Source: Acidimicrobiales bacterium (lineage in GTDB: Bacteria > Actinomycetota > Acidimicrobiia > Acidimicrobiales > SHLQ01). From it: a DNA stretch of 57,385 nucleotides. The DNA lies in NCBI GenBank assembly GCA_020629375.1, contig JAHDDK010000001.1, forward strand, positions 60,744 through 118,128, written 5' to 3'. Shown here in pieces: positions 42,730-54,200 of the stretch. A program made the position numbers and the translations under genes. The stretch's first letter is position 1, and each line of letters opens with the position of its first letter. The notes under the pieces are model-generated. The model was given only the letters and a program-made list of their open reading frames with translations. It ran no database searches and had not been told where the DNA came from.

Positions 42730-45218
42730 GGCGACTCGAGCGGGCGAAGCAAACCGAGATCGACGAGTTGACGGCTCCCGGTGAATCGCACCGCGTCTGG
42801 CGTGAGCAGGTTCAGATCCTCACCCGACGAGATCGCCCGCAACTTGGAGGTGTTGTTGCCGTAGTACATGTACGGCGTCCAGTCCGCTTCCTTCTCGGCG
42901 CGAGCCAAGGCATCGCCGATGTACTTGAAGTGCAAGAACAACGTCGCCACCTTGGCGATCGCCCCCGGTGTGGTCTCGTGACTCGAGCACAGAAACTGGA
43001 TCCCCGAATCCGATCGGATCAACGGCGTCTTCGTCATCTGCAAATTGCGAATGCCAAGCGTCTCCGACCGGAACCCGCCGCGCACGTCGACGTAGGGGCT
43101 CAGATGGAAATCCTGGAAGTCGTACGCGTTGGTGAAGTACGGGCTCGTCTCCACCATCGAATCACCCGCTCGGAAGCTGACGGTGCCGTTGAGAGTCTCG
43201 CCGTGCATGTCGAGCATGTAGCCGCCAGCACCTTCGAAACCGAGTCGGTCGAGATCAGCCGTGAAGTCGTGCAGCGAGCGGGTCTCGTAGCCGGGGTAGA
43301 TCAAGAGCTCGTCGACGTCTGCGAACAACACCCAGTGCGGGTTGTCGAGTCGGCCGATCAGTTCGTTCATCCAGCGCATGCCGAGACCGCTCATCACGTA
43401 ATCGTCGTCGGTGTAGAAGAGCGACACGTCCTCTTGGTTGGAGAGGTACTCGCTGGTCCGGTCCGAGCTCTTGTTGTCGACGATCACGAAGTGGTTCACG
43501 CCCATCGCCCGGTGATGGCGGAGGAAGTCCGGGAGCCGCCGCTCTTCGTCTCGGCAGGCAGCGAAGGCCACGATGTCGCCGGGTTTAGTCGGAGCGGAAG
43601 TGCGCTGTTCGAGTTTGTCGATCCGCGAATGAACTTGCGAATAGAACCGGCGAGTCAAGAACCGCTCGCCGTGATGTTTCGCCACATCGGTCTGACCACG
43701 TTCGGCAGCGGCCCACGCCCGGAACACGTTGGCGTCGAACGAATCGAGTTCGTCCGGTAGCGCATCGATGAGATCCATCGCCTCAGCGTGATTGCCGAGG
43801 GCGATGTCGGTGCGAATCAACACGTAGTCACCGTTGCGATCTCGGCCCGGATCCTTCGTCAAGAGATCGCGCACCCACGCGAGGCGCTCCGGCTCCGCTT
43901 GCGAACGTCGCGCCGTGTCGGCCCGCACGAGCAGCGCTGCGCGGCGAGTCTTCTCGTCGACACTCTCGCCATCGATCAGATCATCGAGGATCTGATTGGC
44001 GACGTCGAAGTCCATCCGGCTGCGGTGGAAACCGGCCTCCTCGAGCCGGAGCCGATCCGAGTCCCCTTCGGCTTCGCGCTTTTCGGTGAGCCAACGTTCG
44101 GCGTCGTCGAACCGGCTCGCTTCCTGTAGAAGATAGAACGCCGTCCGCCAGACCATGTCGTTGTCGGGATGGGCGGCGTGGGTTTCCAAGATGATGTCGA
44201 CGGCATCGTTCAGCCGCAGCTCATTCGTGCACATCAAACTGCGTGCCACACCAGCTTCGGCTGACGCGTCGCCTTCGATCGCGGCGAACGCGGCGTCGGC
44301 CTCGTCGTAGCGAACGGCTCCCATCAGAGCGTAAGCCTCACCAAGCTTCACCTTTTCGGTCGCGAGATCCGGGTAGCCGTGTGCCAAGGCCATCGCCGCT
44401 TCGTGGCGGCCGAAGTGGTTCTCGACCACCATCAAGGTCTCGAGACACCGAGCGCTCGTCTCGGCGTTCGGGTCGTCGAGGCCAGCGCCGAGCTCGGTCC
44501 GCACCTCATCGACCAGATCCGTCGTCAACGCAAGCAGCATCCAAAAACCGAACGTGCTGTTCGGTACCGGGTCCAGCGTCGCCATCATCACCCGGCAACG
44601 CTCGAATACGGCCGGCCAATCATGCGACGCTGCGCTCACATTCAGCAGACCCGAGTGGCCAGCCTGATCGAGCGGATCCAAATCCACAAGGCTGCGGTAC
44701 CACTCGGTCGCGGCGGCGTGCAGCTCGGCTCGCTCCAGCGCCCAGCCGCCCACCTGGCGCCACCAGCGATGATCGGGATGCTGCTGACGCCCTCGGCGCG
44801 CCCATTCGCTCGCGTCCACCCATCGACCGCTGTTGAACGCCGCGTTCATCAAACCCTTCAGGGCTGCCACCGACGACGGGTCCTCGGCGAGTACACGCTG
44901 GTAGAACGCCCAGGCCTCGTCAGTACGCTCGAGCGCTTCGAGCGCCTCGCCACGGTGCTGCTTCCACCATTGGTGGGTCTTGAATCGACGTTCGGCGTCC
45001 GTGGTCAGCTCGAGGAGCGCATCCCATTCGTCATCGGCGACCAACATTTCGGCCTGCAGTTTGAGCGGCTCGGGGCTCGTCGGAAAGGCCCGAGCCACAT
45101 CGCTCGAGATGGACTCAGCCAACGCACGGTCTCCTCTTCGCCATGCGTCCCGAGCAGGTTTGAGGAGTTCCGCCGGTTTCGCCATCGATCTCGAAGATAT
45201 CGTGGACGACACATCCAT
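42726..45218 (-). CDS. TPR-repeat protein fused to a GT2-type glycosyltransferase (paralogue)
   Basis: From ATG 45218 (or ATG 45185) the protein has about 830 residues. The first about 530 form TPR-like repeats ('EALERTDEAWAFYQRVLAED', 'ALMGAVRYDEADAAFAAIEG'). The C-terminal domain is GT2-like: 'IVAFAACRDEERRLPDFL', 'HFVIVDNKSSDRTSEYL', 'VLFADVDELLIYPGYE', 'GYMLDMHGETL', 'TLFLHFKYIGDALARA'. Layout and motifs mirror the gene at 35532. It heads the long minus-strand chain, and its promoter must lie in the 184-base divergent gap to the gene at 45403. GC content is higher than in the paralogue. Confidence 0.9.
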   Translation of the reverse strand: MDVSSTISSRSMAKPAELLKPARDAWRRGDRALAESISSDVARAFPTSPEPLKLQAEMLVADDEWDALLELTTDAERRFKTHQWWKQHRGEALEALERTDEAWAFYQRVLAEDPSSVAALKGLMNAAFNSGRWVDASEWARRGRQQHPDHRWWRQVGGWALERAELHAAATEWYRSLVDLDPLDQAGHSGLLNVSAASHDWPAVFERCRVMMATLDPVPNSTFGFWMLLALTTDLVDEVRTELGAGLDDPNAETSARCLETLMVVENHFGRHEAAMALAHGYPDLATEKVKLGEAYALMGAVRYDEADAAFAAIEGDASAEAGVARSLMCTNELRLNDAVDIILETHAAHPDNDMVWRTAFYLLQEASRFDDAERWLTEKREAEGDSDRLRLEEAGFHRSRMDFDVANQILDDLIDGESVDEKTRRAALLVRADTARRSQAEPERLAWVRDLLTKDPGRDRNGDYVLIRTDIALGNHAEAMDLIDALPDELDSFDANVFRAWAAAERGQTDVAKHHGERFLTRRFYSQVHSRIDKLEQRTSAPTKPGDIVAFAACRDEERRLPDFLRHHRAMGVNHFVIVDNKSSDRTSEYLSNQEDVSLFYTDDDYVMSGLGMRWMNELIGRLDNPHWVLFADVDELLIYPGYETRSLHDFTADLDRLGFEGAGGYMLDMHGETLNGTVSFRAGDSMVETSPYFTNAYDFQDFHLSPYVDVRGGFRSETLGIRNLQMTKTPLIRSDSGIQFLCSSHETTPGAIAKVATLFLHFKYIGDALARAEKEADWTPYMYYGNNTSKLRAISSGEDLNLLTPDAVRFTGSRQLVDLGLLRPLESP

Positions 45219-45402
45219 CGGAAGTAGAGCGATTCCCGGCTCAGGTGCGGCTGTCGAAACATCAACCAACGGTGGGTCTCCGATGATCAAAAGGGGTGGA
45301 TAACCGCAGAGTACGTTCCGATAAGGAATCTGTCGGCGGGTCGACCGTCCTGGTTTCCGCTCGGCGATGAGGCGAACTACCCAGTGAGGGGTTGACGATT
45401 TC
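45219..45402. promoter_or_regulatory. Divergent promoter region at the head of the long minus-strand chain
   Basis: The 184 bases separate the TPR-GT2 gene (minus) and the GT-B/DUF115 gene (plus), so both promoters should be here. TTCC-GATAA-GGAA (about 45320-45332) is a small dyad. No confident -35/-10 pair was identified. Confidence 0.35.
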
Positions 45403-47397
45403 GTGAATGCACGACTTCCACGACTCGCAGTGATCGACGCGTCTCCGATGGGGGGCGCCAGCGCTACGGGGCAATTTCTCGACGCGCTCTTTCGTGACTG
45501 GCCCGGCGATCTGCTCTTCGATGTCTGGGTCGAGAAGGGTGCGCCAGTCGGCGCCCGTCGGGATTCGACCGACCCCTCGTCGGGCGAAGACCTCGTGTCG
45601 GCGGTCAAGGCCTTCGACGCCGAGCTCGTTTTCTTCCGTCCCGACGCTCGTAGCGAGTCGCTGCTTGCGATTAACGATGCCATCGACGACAACGTGCCCC
45701 GAGTGATCAACATCGTCGACGACTGGATAGCCCGACTCCGCGCCGACGAATCGCCTCACGCCGACATGTGGGACAGCCAGCTCGAGAGCCTGGTCGCATC
45801 GAGCTTCGCCCGATTCGCGATCTCGCCAGAGCTCGGGAGCCAGCTGGCTGGCCAGTATGGCGCCCCGTTCGATGTCATCTCCAACGTGATCGATCCGGCC
45901 GACTGGTTAGCACCCCCTCCCGTGCCCGACGACGGCCCGACCTCGTTCCGGTTTTCCGGCCAGCTCGCCTACATGAAGGGCGGTTCGAGCCTCGCCGCCA
46001 TCGCCCTCGGTGTCGAAGGGGCAACCAACGTCGACGCCGAGCTGATCATCCGCAACGGCGGGACCGGTCACGAACGCAACTATGTGGAGAGCCTCGGTTC
46101 GCTTTCCCGAGTCCGCATCGAACCATTCGCCGATGATCCGGCCGACTACCGAGGATTTCTCGCCGGTGCCGACGTCAACGTCGTCGCCTTCAACATGGAC
46201 GAAGCGACCCGGACCTATCTGCGTGGCTCGTTCGCCAACCGCGTCCCCGAACTCCTCGCCGCTGGTCGCCCGATTCTCGCCATCGGTCCGACCGAGCTGG
46301 CCACGATGCGATTCTTGGCCGGGACCGGTGCCGCGATCACCCACACCTCGATTGACGCCGTCGACATCCACCGCATGATCACCAAGTTGTCGACCGACGA
46401 GGACCTCCGTCAACGACTCGCCGAAAACGCTCGAGTCGCCGCCTCCGCGTTCGATCGCGGCGCCGTCATCCCGGACTTCTACGAGCGCCTTCGCACAATT
46501 GCCGCAGGTGAGCAATCGAACCGCGTCCACGGACCGCGGGCGATCGCCGAGCGCCAACGTCCCGTACCTCCAGTGCGTGCCGAAGACCACGCCCCCTCAA
46601 CTGTCGACCTCGACCGGCTCAGGGCGATCCGAGGGATCCATGCCGGCGAAACGTGCGTCGTGGTCGGCAACGGCCCGTCCCTCAATGAGACCGACCTGTC
46701 ACTGCTCGACGACCAGATTGTCTTCGCATCCAACGCGATCTTCTTGTTGTTCGACGAAGTCGCTTGGCGGCCCCAGTACTACGCATCCGTCGACAGCCGC
46801 TTTCTGCCGGACCGGCACCCCGACGTCGAAGCGCTGCTACGGGCACATCCCGAGATGACCGGGTTCTTCCCGACCGTGCTCGAGCTCCATGACGGATCCG
46901 ACGAATACCTGTCGACTCGTCAGCTACTCCCCGAACTCGACAATCGAGTGCTGTTCTGGTCGCAAGCCCGCAAGCCCAACGGCACCCACAGCGGAGCCTT
47001 CTCGCTCGACGCGACGGCAGGCCTCATCCAGCCGAGCACCGTCACCGTCACGCTCATGCAGCTCGCCTTCCACATGGGCTTCAGCCGTATCGTGCTCATT
47101 GGCTGCGACACGAGCTACTCGATCCCCAAAACCGTCGAAGTCAGCGGCCCGCAAGCCGAAGGCCAGTCGGAGGGCATGCTCCTCACCAGCACCCAAGACG
47201 ACGACGTCAACCACTTCCGACCCGACTACTTCGGCGCCGGTCGGGCCTGGCACCACCCAAAGGTCGACCACATGATCCGCCACTACGAAGCAGCAAAGAC
47301 CGTCCTCGACCTTCAGGGCGTCGAGGTGATCAACTCCACCGTCGGCGGAGCGTTGGAGGTCTACCCGCGACTACCGCTCGACAAGGCAATCGCATAG
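45403..47397 (+). CDS. Fusion of GT-B-like domain and DUF115 (MptE-like) domain (paralogue)
   Basis: The 664-residue protein starts at GTG 45403. The front is GT-B-like ('RLAVIDASPMGGASATGQFL', 'SPELGSQLAGQYGAPFDVIS', 'RFSGQLAYMKGGSSLAAI', 'ELLAAGRPILAIGPTEL'). From about 405 the DUF115 domain follows: 'ETCVVVGNGPSLNETDL', 'FASNAIFLLFDEVAWRPQYY', 'RIVLIGCDTSYSIPK', 'GRAWHHPKVDHMIRHY', 'EVYPRLPLDKA'. Domain order, length and motifs match the gene at 21762; only the donor-binding half is more diverged. The next gene is a convergent sulfotransferase, as the other copy is coupled to one. Confidence 0.82.
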   Translation: MNARLPRLAVIDASPMGGASATGQFLDALFRDWPGDLLFDVWVEKGAPVGARRDSTDPSSGEDLVSAVKAFDAELVFFRPDARSESLLAINDAIDDNVPRVINIVDDWIARLRADESPHADMWDSQLESLVASSFARFAISPELGSQLAGQYGAPFDVISNVIDPADWLAPPPVPDDGPTSFRFSGQLAYMKGGSSLAAIALGVEGATNVDAELIIRNGGTGHERNYVESLGSLSRVRIEPFADDPADYRGFLAGADVNVVAFNMDEATRTYLRGSFANRVPELLAAGRPILAIGPTELATMRFLAGTGAAITHTSIDAVDIHRMITKLSTDEDLRQRLAENARVAASAFDRGAVIPDFYERLRTIAAGEQSNRVHGPRAIAERQRPVPPVRAEDHAPSTVDLDRLRAIRGIHAGETCVVVGNGPSLNETDLSLLDDQIVFASNAIFLLFDEVAWRPQYYASVDSRFLPDRHPDVEALLRAHPEMTGFFPTVLELHDGSDEYLSTRQLLPELDNRVLFWSQARKPNGTHSGAFSLDATAGLIQPSTVTVTLMQLAFHMGFSRIVLIGCDTSYSIPKTVEVSGPQAEGQSEGMLLTSTQDDDVNHFRPDYFGAGRAWHHPKVDHMIRHYEAAKTVLDLQGVEVINSTVGGALEVYPRLPLDKAIA

Positions 47398-47409
47398 CCG
47401 CCGGCTGGT

Positions 47410-48114
47410 TCAGCCGTAAATCTTCGGATCGATCGGCGGAACCGACTTCTCGATCAGCTCGAGCATTTCGGGGGTGCACACTTCGACACCCTCGCCAACA
47501 GCGCCACGACGCAAGTGCTTGCTGCCGGTCTTTTCTTTCCAGTTGCCGAACTCGGTCCGCTTCGCGATCCACTCGAGCGCACCCGGCTCCACCGTGAAAC
47601 CGAAGAAGTCGCTCAGTCGTTGAAGCTCGGCGAGGTGGTCGGCATGAAACCGCTCGTAGGAGGTTGCCCACAAGCGAGGCGAATCAACGGCCCACGTGCT
47701 CCGGTATTGCTCGATTCCTCGAAGGGTCGAAACCCCATTCGGTGCCTCATCACGCCAGAAGAACTCGTCGAAGGTAACCGACTCGTTGACCTCGCCGTGA
47801 CGCACCCGGTGGTGATACGCCGAGACCACAATGTCGGCGGCATCACGATGCATCAGCAATGTCCGAGTGTTTGAGTCTTCGAGGAGAAGGTCTCTCGTCT
47901 CCACGTCGGCGTAGTGCGACTTGGCGTAGGTGTGCGGACCTTGCGGTCCGACCTCGGCCAGAAACTCGGGCAGGCGATCCTCGGCAACGCCGCTGTTGCC
48001 CCAACCCTCTCGTTGGAAGTGTTCGGGAACAGGCCGGCCGCCGGTCAGGAAACGTACGCAGGTGTACAGCCAGGTCGAGCCGGTTTTGAACCCGCCGTTG
48101 ACGAAGACGATCAC
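47410..48114 (-). CDS. Sulfotransferase-like protein
   Basis: The 234-residue protein begins 'IVFVNGGFKTGSTWLYTCV'; NGGFKTGSTW (6-15) is the 5'-phosphosulfate loop with Lys instead of Arg. 'LLMHRDAADIVVSAYHHRV' supplies the 3'-phosphate Arg and Ser. 'LWATSYERFHADHLAEL' and 'TGSKHLRRGAVGEG' at the C-terminal end fit classical sulfotransferases more than Stf0. It is separated by 13 bases from the convergent GT-B/DUF115 gene and follows fcl by 9 bases, so it is probably cotranscribed with fcl and may sulfate a fucosylated product. Confidence 0.85.
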   Translation of the reverse strand: MIVFVNGGFKTGSTWLYTCVRFLTGGRPVPEHFQREGWGNSGVAEDRLPEFLAEVGPQGPHTYAKSHYADVETRDLLLEDSNTRTLLMHRDAADIVVSAYHHRVRHGEVNESVTFDEFFWRDEAPNGVSTLRGIEQYRSTWAVDSPRLWATSYERFHADHLAELQRLSDFFGFTVEPGALEWIAKRTEFGNWKEKTGSKHLRRGAVGEGVEVCTPEMLELIEKSVPPIDPKIYG

Positions 48115-48123
48115 AAGTTCAGA

Positions 48124-49077
48124 CTACGCCGCTCCGCGTAGGTCGCCGGTCCCGTAATGCTCGAGGAACCAGGCGTACGTCGATTCGATGCCGTCGCGCA
48201 GGTTGGTCTCGGCCTTCCAGCCGAGCTGATCGAGGCGGGAGACGTCGAGCACCTTGCGAGGCGTGCCATCGGGCTTGCTCGTATCGAAGATGAGTTCCGC
48301 CTCGGGATGCACGGTGTCGCGGACGATCTGGGCCAGCTGACGTATCGACAAGTCGTCGCCCGTACCGACGTTGATGTGGCTTTCGTCTTCGTAGTTCTCC
48401 ATCAAGAACAGGCACGCGTCGGCAAGGTCGTCGACGTGCAGAAACTCCCGCAGGGCCGAGCCGGTACCCCAGATCGTGACCTCGGTGCGTCCCTCGACCT
48501 TGGCTTCGTGGAACTTGCGGATCAACGCCGGGAGGACGTGACTGCCCTTGAGGTCGAAGTTGTCGTTCGGGCCGTACAAGTTGGTCGGCATGGCCGAGAT
48601 GAAGTTGCAGCCGTACTGGGTGCGATAGCTCGAGCACATCTTGATGCCCGCAATCTTGGCGAGGGCATAGGGCTCGTTGGTTGGTTCAAGCTCGCCCTGA
48701 AGGAGCTGATGTTCGGCGATCGGCTGGTGCGCCAGGCGAGGGTAGATGCACGAGCTGCCGAGATAGAGGAGCTTGTCGACATCGATCCGGCGAGACGCTT
48801 CGAGCACATTCGCGTGGATCATCATGTTGTCGTAGAGGAACTCGGCTGGGCGGGTGCTGTTGGCCATGATGCCACCCACGGTCCCGGCGACCAGATACAC
48901 CTGGTCGGGGCGGTTCGCCTCGAACCACTCGAATACCGCCTGTTGATCGCGCAGGTCGAGTTCGTCCCTCGTCGCCGTCAGGACGTTTGTGAAGCCCTCG
49001 TCGGCGAGCCGGCGAACGACCGCACTCCCGACCAGACCACGATGACCAGCGACAAATACTCGAGTTTCTGTATCCAT
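48124..49077 (-). CDS. fcl: GDP-L-fucose synthase
   Basis: Fcl (WcaG) epimerises and reduces GDP-4-keto-6-deoxymannose to GDP-L-fucose. From ATG 49077 the 317-residue protein has the NADP motif 'VFVAGHRGLVGSAV', then 'VAGTVGGIMANSTRPAEFL', 'YLGSSCIYPRLA' (catalytic Ser/Cys), 'EPYALAKIAGIKMCSSY' (Tyr/Lys) and 'PTNLYGPNDNFDLKGSHVLP'. All are standard. Gmd, the enzyme before it in the pathway, is divergently encoded next door, so the locus makes activated L-fucose. Confidence 0.95.
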   Translation of the reverse strand: MDTETRVFVAGHRGLVGSAVVRRLADEGFTNVLTATRDELDLRDQQAVFEWFEANRPDQVYLVAGTVGGIMANSTRPAEFLYDNMMIHANVLEASRRIDVDKLLYLGSSCIYPRLAHQPIAEHQLLQGELEPTNEPYALAKIAGIKMCSSYRTQYGCNFISAMPTNLYGPNDNFDLKGSHVLPALIRKFHEAKVEGRTEVTIWGTGSALREFLHVDDLADACLFLMENYEDESHINVGTGDDLSIRQLAQIVRDTVHPEAELIFDTSKPDGTPRKVLDVSRLDQLGWKAETNLRDGIESTYAWFLEHYGTGDLRGAA

Positions 49078-50322
<1,245 letters not shown>

Positions 50323-50335
50323 ATAGGCTGCCCGC

Positions 50336-51214
50336 ATGCACCTATCGGTGGTCGTGCGGGCCCTCAACGAAGCCGAACATCTGCCGCGGCTCCTCGACGG
50401 GATCGCCAGCCAGTCGCTCCCGCCCGACGAAGTTCTGCTCGTCGATTCCGGCTCGACCGACGGCACCGTCGAAATCGCCGAACGGCACGGCGCCCGCGTG
50501 GTACACATCCGTCCGGGCGAATTCACGTTCGGTCGTGCGCTCAACCTCGGATGCGAATCCGCGAAGGGCGACATCTTGGTGTTCGCCAGCGCCCACGTGT
50601 ACCCGACCGATGAACACTGGCTCGCCAACCTCGTCGCCCCGTTCGACGACCCTCGCATTGGTGCCACCTACGGGCGCCAGACCGGCGACGAACGTACCTC
50701 CTTCTCCGAGATGCAGCTCTTCGCCGACTGGTTCCCCGACGCCGACGACCCCGATCAGGACCACCCGTTCTGCAACAACGCCAACGCGGCGATCCGTCGG
50801 AGCTGGTGGGACGAGCTGCCCTACGACGAGACCCTCCCCGGCCTCGAAGACATCGCGTGGGCGACCGAACTCCGCAAGCGCGGCGGGCGGCTCGCGTACG
50901 TCGCCGACGCCACGATCGTCCACGTGCACGAAGAGCGGCTCCGCCAGACCCTCAATCGGTACCGGCGAGAAGCGATCTCACACCGAACGTTCTCGGGAGC
51001 CCCGGCCATGCCCCTCGGCAAAGCGGCCAGCCTGGCGGCCCGCCACATTACCGCCGATGCCCGCCGGGCGATCCGGACCGGATCGATGACGGCGCTGCCC
51101 TCGATTGCCGGCTTTCGGGCCGCCCAGTTCGCCGGCGTGTGGCTTGCCGGCCGTACTGACGCCTCCGAGACCGACAAGGTCCTTCGGCGCATGTACTACC
51201 CCCGGCCCCGCTGA
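50336..51214 (+). CDS. Family 2 glycosyltransferase (rhamnosyl/fucosyl-transferase type candidate)
   Basis: The 292-residue protein has 'LSVVVRALNEAEHLPRLLDG', 'EVLLVDSGSTDGTVEIAERH', 'FTFGRALNLGCESAKGDILV' and 'VFASAHVYPTDEHWL', then 'FCNNANAAIRRSWWDELPYD' and 'LEDIAWATELRKRGG'. This GT2 subgroup includes rhamnosyltransferases. Placement right behind gmd suggests, but does not show, that it transfers fucose. The intergenic hairpin at 51224-51239 ends the transcript on this side. Confidence 0.85.
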   Translation: MHLSVVVRALNEAEHLPRLLDGIASQSLPPDEVLLVDSGSTDGTVEIAERHGARVVHIRPGEFTFGRALNLGCESAKGDILVFASAHVYPTDEHWLANLVAPFDDPRIGATYGRQTGDERTSFSEMQLFADWFPDADDPDQDHPFCNNANAAIRRSWWDELPYDETLPGLEDIAWATELRKRGGRLAYVADATIVHVHEERLRQTLNRYRREAISHRTFSGAPAMPLGKAASLAARHITADARRAIRTGSMTALPSIAGFRAAQFAGVWLAGRTDASETDKVLRRMYYPRPR

Positions 51215-51223
51215 GGCTTGCGA

Positions 51224-51239
51224 ACCGGCCCTAGCCGGT
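51224..51239. terminator. Hairpin between convergent GT2 and lectin genes
   Basis: ACCGGC-CCTA-GCCGGT is a perfect 6-bp stem 9 bases past the GT2 stop and 38 bases before the stop of the convergent lectin gene. No T-run follows. It could stop transcription from both sides. Confidence 0.45.
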
Positions 51240-51277
51240 CCTCCGTAGAGCGTTCACTGCAGAGAGGCGAGGCACGG

Positions 51278-54200
51278 CTACCGGGTCGTGACGACGACCT
51301 CGGCCAGTTGCAGAATCGCTTGGCCCCGCAGTTGCACCCTGACGTATCGTCCAGACAGTTGGCTGGCGTCGAACACGGTCTGAATTTCTGGGTCGGGAAG
51401 CTCGAGCACGGCGACGTTCGGGTCGGCTTCGAGCTCTGCGACCGACATTCCGGTCATGGGCAGGTCCGAGATGAACACTGCGCCATTGTTCAGGCGGTTG
51501 CCGCAACAGTCTGTCCGATTCCACAACTCGATGGCATCGAGGTCGTACTTCGCTCCGAGGTCGATCTCCCACCACGGCTCAATCTCGTTCGCCGTGTGCG
51601 TCACCGGATGTACCCCCCACCGCCCACCGAGGATGCCGTCGACCGCGTTTGCCGCGATCCCGATGCTGTGCACGGAAGACTGCGCCACCGGCTTGCCGAC
51701 CGATACGTTCTCCGGAAACACCAACGGCGTGATCTGCACCTCGGCCAGATCGAGAAACCCTTGCTCACTCAGCTGGATTCGGACGTATCGTCCCGCTGCT
51801 CCGCCAGCATCGAGCTCCATTACCGCTTGGGTGTTGATCGCGAGATCCGAGGCGGCCACCGATGGATCGGCCAACAACTCGGCGAAGCTGCGACCCTGCA
51901 TGGGCGTGTCTGAGATCAAGAGATGGCCTGGAGTCTGCTGACGTTGATTCCAGTTGAGGCTGTTGATGATCGTCACCGTGTCGATCGCCTGGGAACTCCC
52001 GAGATCGACCTCCCACCACGGCTGGAACTCCGTGAGCGTTTGTGCTGACGGGGCCGACGAGCCGTCGACGGCGTTTGCGGGCGTCAGGTCGAACGCAATG
52101 CTCGATTGGCGCGCCGTCCGCCCCAACGCAAGGTTGGTCACACTCGTGTTCGTCATGGGCGCCGCCGGAGGAGTCCAAGAACACTCGAGATCGATGGTGT
52201 TGCCCGCCTCCTTGCTTCTGACGAACAGCGGCGGCTGGTACCGGAAGGTGTCGAACGACCACGACCGCGCTGCCGGATCCAGAGATGCGACCCAGCCGTC
52301 GCCCGTCCGGATCTGATACCCGTCGTCCTCTCCGTTGAAGCCCGGCCAGCGGAGCGTGATGGCTGTCGCGTTGACCTCGGCCGAGCACTCCGGGTCCTCG
52401 GCCGGAGGTTCGAACGGGGGCTGTCCGGCGGCGACGCAGGCGATGTCCACCGTTTGGCCTGCCTCTCGGCTGCGGATCGAATAGTCGTCGACCGGACCAG
52501 ACCACGACGTTTCGGCCGACGACACCGTCGCGACCCATCCGCCTGCGTTGCGGACCTGGAAGGTGTCGTCCTCGCCGTTGAACGGCCCCCAATTCAGGGT
52601 CATCTGACCGCCGTCGAACGTCGCTGCGCACTCGCCAGCAGCCGGAGGTGTAACCACCGGAGGGGTCCCTGCGGGTACACACGTGACGTCGACAGTCTGG
52701 CCTGCCTCACGACTACGAATCGTGTAGTCCGTTGCAGGTCCCGACCATGACCGGCTGTCCGCCGAGACGTTGGCGACCCATCCGTCTGCGTTGCGGATTT
52801 GGTAGGCATCGTCTTCGTCGTTGAAGGCACCCCACCGGAGCTCGACGCCGGCTTCTGAGGCGGCGGCGAGGCACTCTCCTGGGGCGGGGCCTGAGGCGAC
52901 CGTGATGGTGTCACTCACGCTGTTGGCGCTGTTGCCAGCGAAGTCCGAGCCATCGACCGACACCTGATATTCGCCGACGGGCGCAGGGAGAGTCGACGAG
53001 AACGAACCGTCCGCAGCCGGCGTGATTTCGAAGCGAAAGAAGGCCGATGAAAGGGTCCCATCGCCCTGGAGCCAACGGCCGTCCTGGTGCCGTGCAGTGA
53101 TGGTGATCTCCTCGGCGCGAATGTCATCGACGAGAGAACCGGAGACCGCCAATGCGGCGCCATCGGTGGCAATCGTGGCGGAGAGAACTGGGGGCGAGTT
53201 GTCGGTACTGCCGAAATCGAAGAACCCCGATCGGCCGACAGGAAAACCGGCGACCGTGCCGCGATCCTGCCCGATGAGGAGGCCCCGATCGATGATCGTC
53301 ATTTCGAGAACGCCGACCTGAGCGTCCGTTCCTGGGTCCCAATCGAGGGCGCGTCCCGAGGCTGGATCCAGTGCGGCCATCTGATTGCGTTCGACCGCAC
53401 CATCGGGATTGAGCAGCCACGGATCGGACTTGATATCAGGAGGCTCGACGTTCTGCCCGCACCAGTTGGCGGCGACCCCGTCGGGATCCGTTACGCCGCC
53501 CGGTGCCGCACCGTTCTTCGGCGCAGCGCAGAAGTGACCTCCCGCGTACACCGCCACGTCACTGATCGCCACGGAGAACACGCTCGAGTACATCCGAGCC
53601 GACCAGTCGAAGGGAACCACGCCTTGGCCTGCGGTCGGATAACGGATCACCGAGTCACAGAACGGAGGAGCATCCCCGCCCTGCGTCACGACGGCGATGT
53701 ACGAGTCGTCGGGAGAGATGGCGAGGTCTCGGATGGCGTACATGCAGCGGTCCCAGTCGACCTGCCAGTCAGCCACCGCTGCGGTCGGTCCGGACACGTC
53801 GACTTTGACCAGCACGTCACGTGGCAGGCCGTTCACTCCCGTTCCGAAGTGCAAACCGAATACCGTCGAACCGTCGCTCGTCGCCACGATGCGCCGACCG
53901 CGTTGCGGCGAGGCGTCGACGTCTACGACGAATCCCGGATCGACCGCTCCTGTCATCGCGTCAAGCGCTGCGTAACCCAGGTGTGCCTCGCCGCCCACCT
54001 CGGTGAAGTCACCCGCAAGGAACACTCGATCGTCGGTAGCCGCAATCGATCGCACGATGGCGTTCGCCGATCCTGCGAACTTCGTGTCGAGCGAACCATC
54101 TGCGTGGAGCTTCGCCACTCGGATCGGGAAGCTGTCATCCCACTTCCAGAATCGTCCGCCCACAAAGAGCGCATCGCCGTCGGCAGACGTTTCGAGTGCC

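Noticed and set aside
51700..52140. First F5/8 domain of the lectin protein as a second fucose site
   Set aside because: The His is missing and the Arg-x-Asp part reads 'NSLNWNQRQQ', so the F-type lectin motif is not complete.
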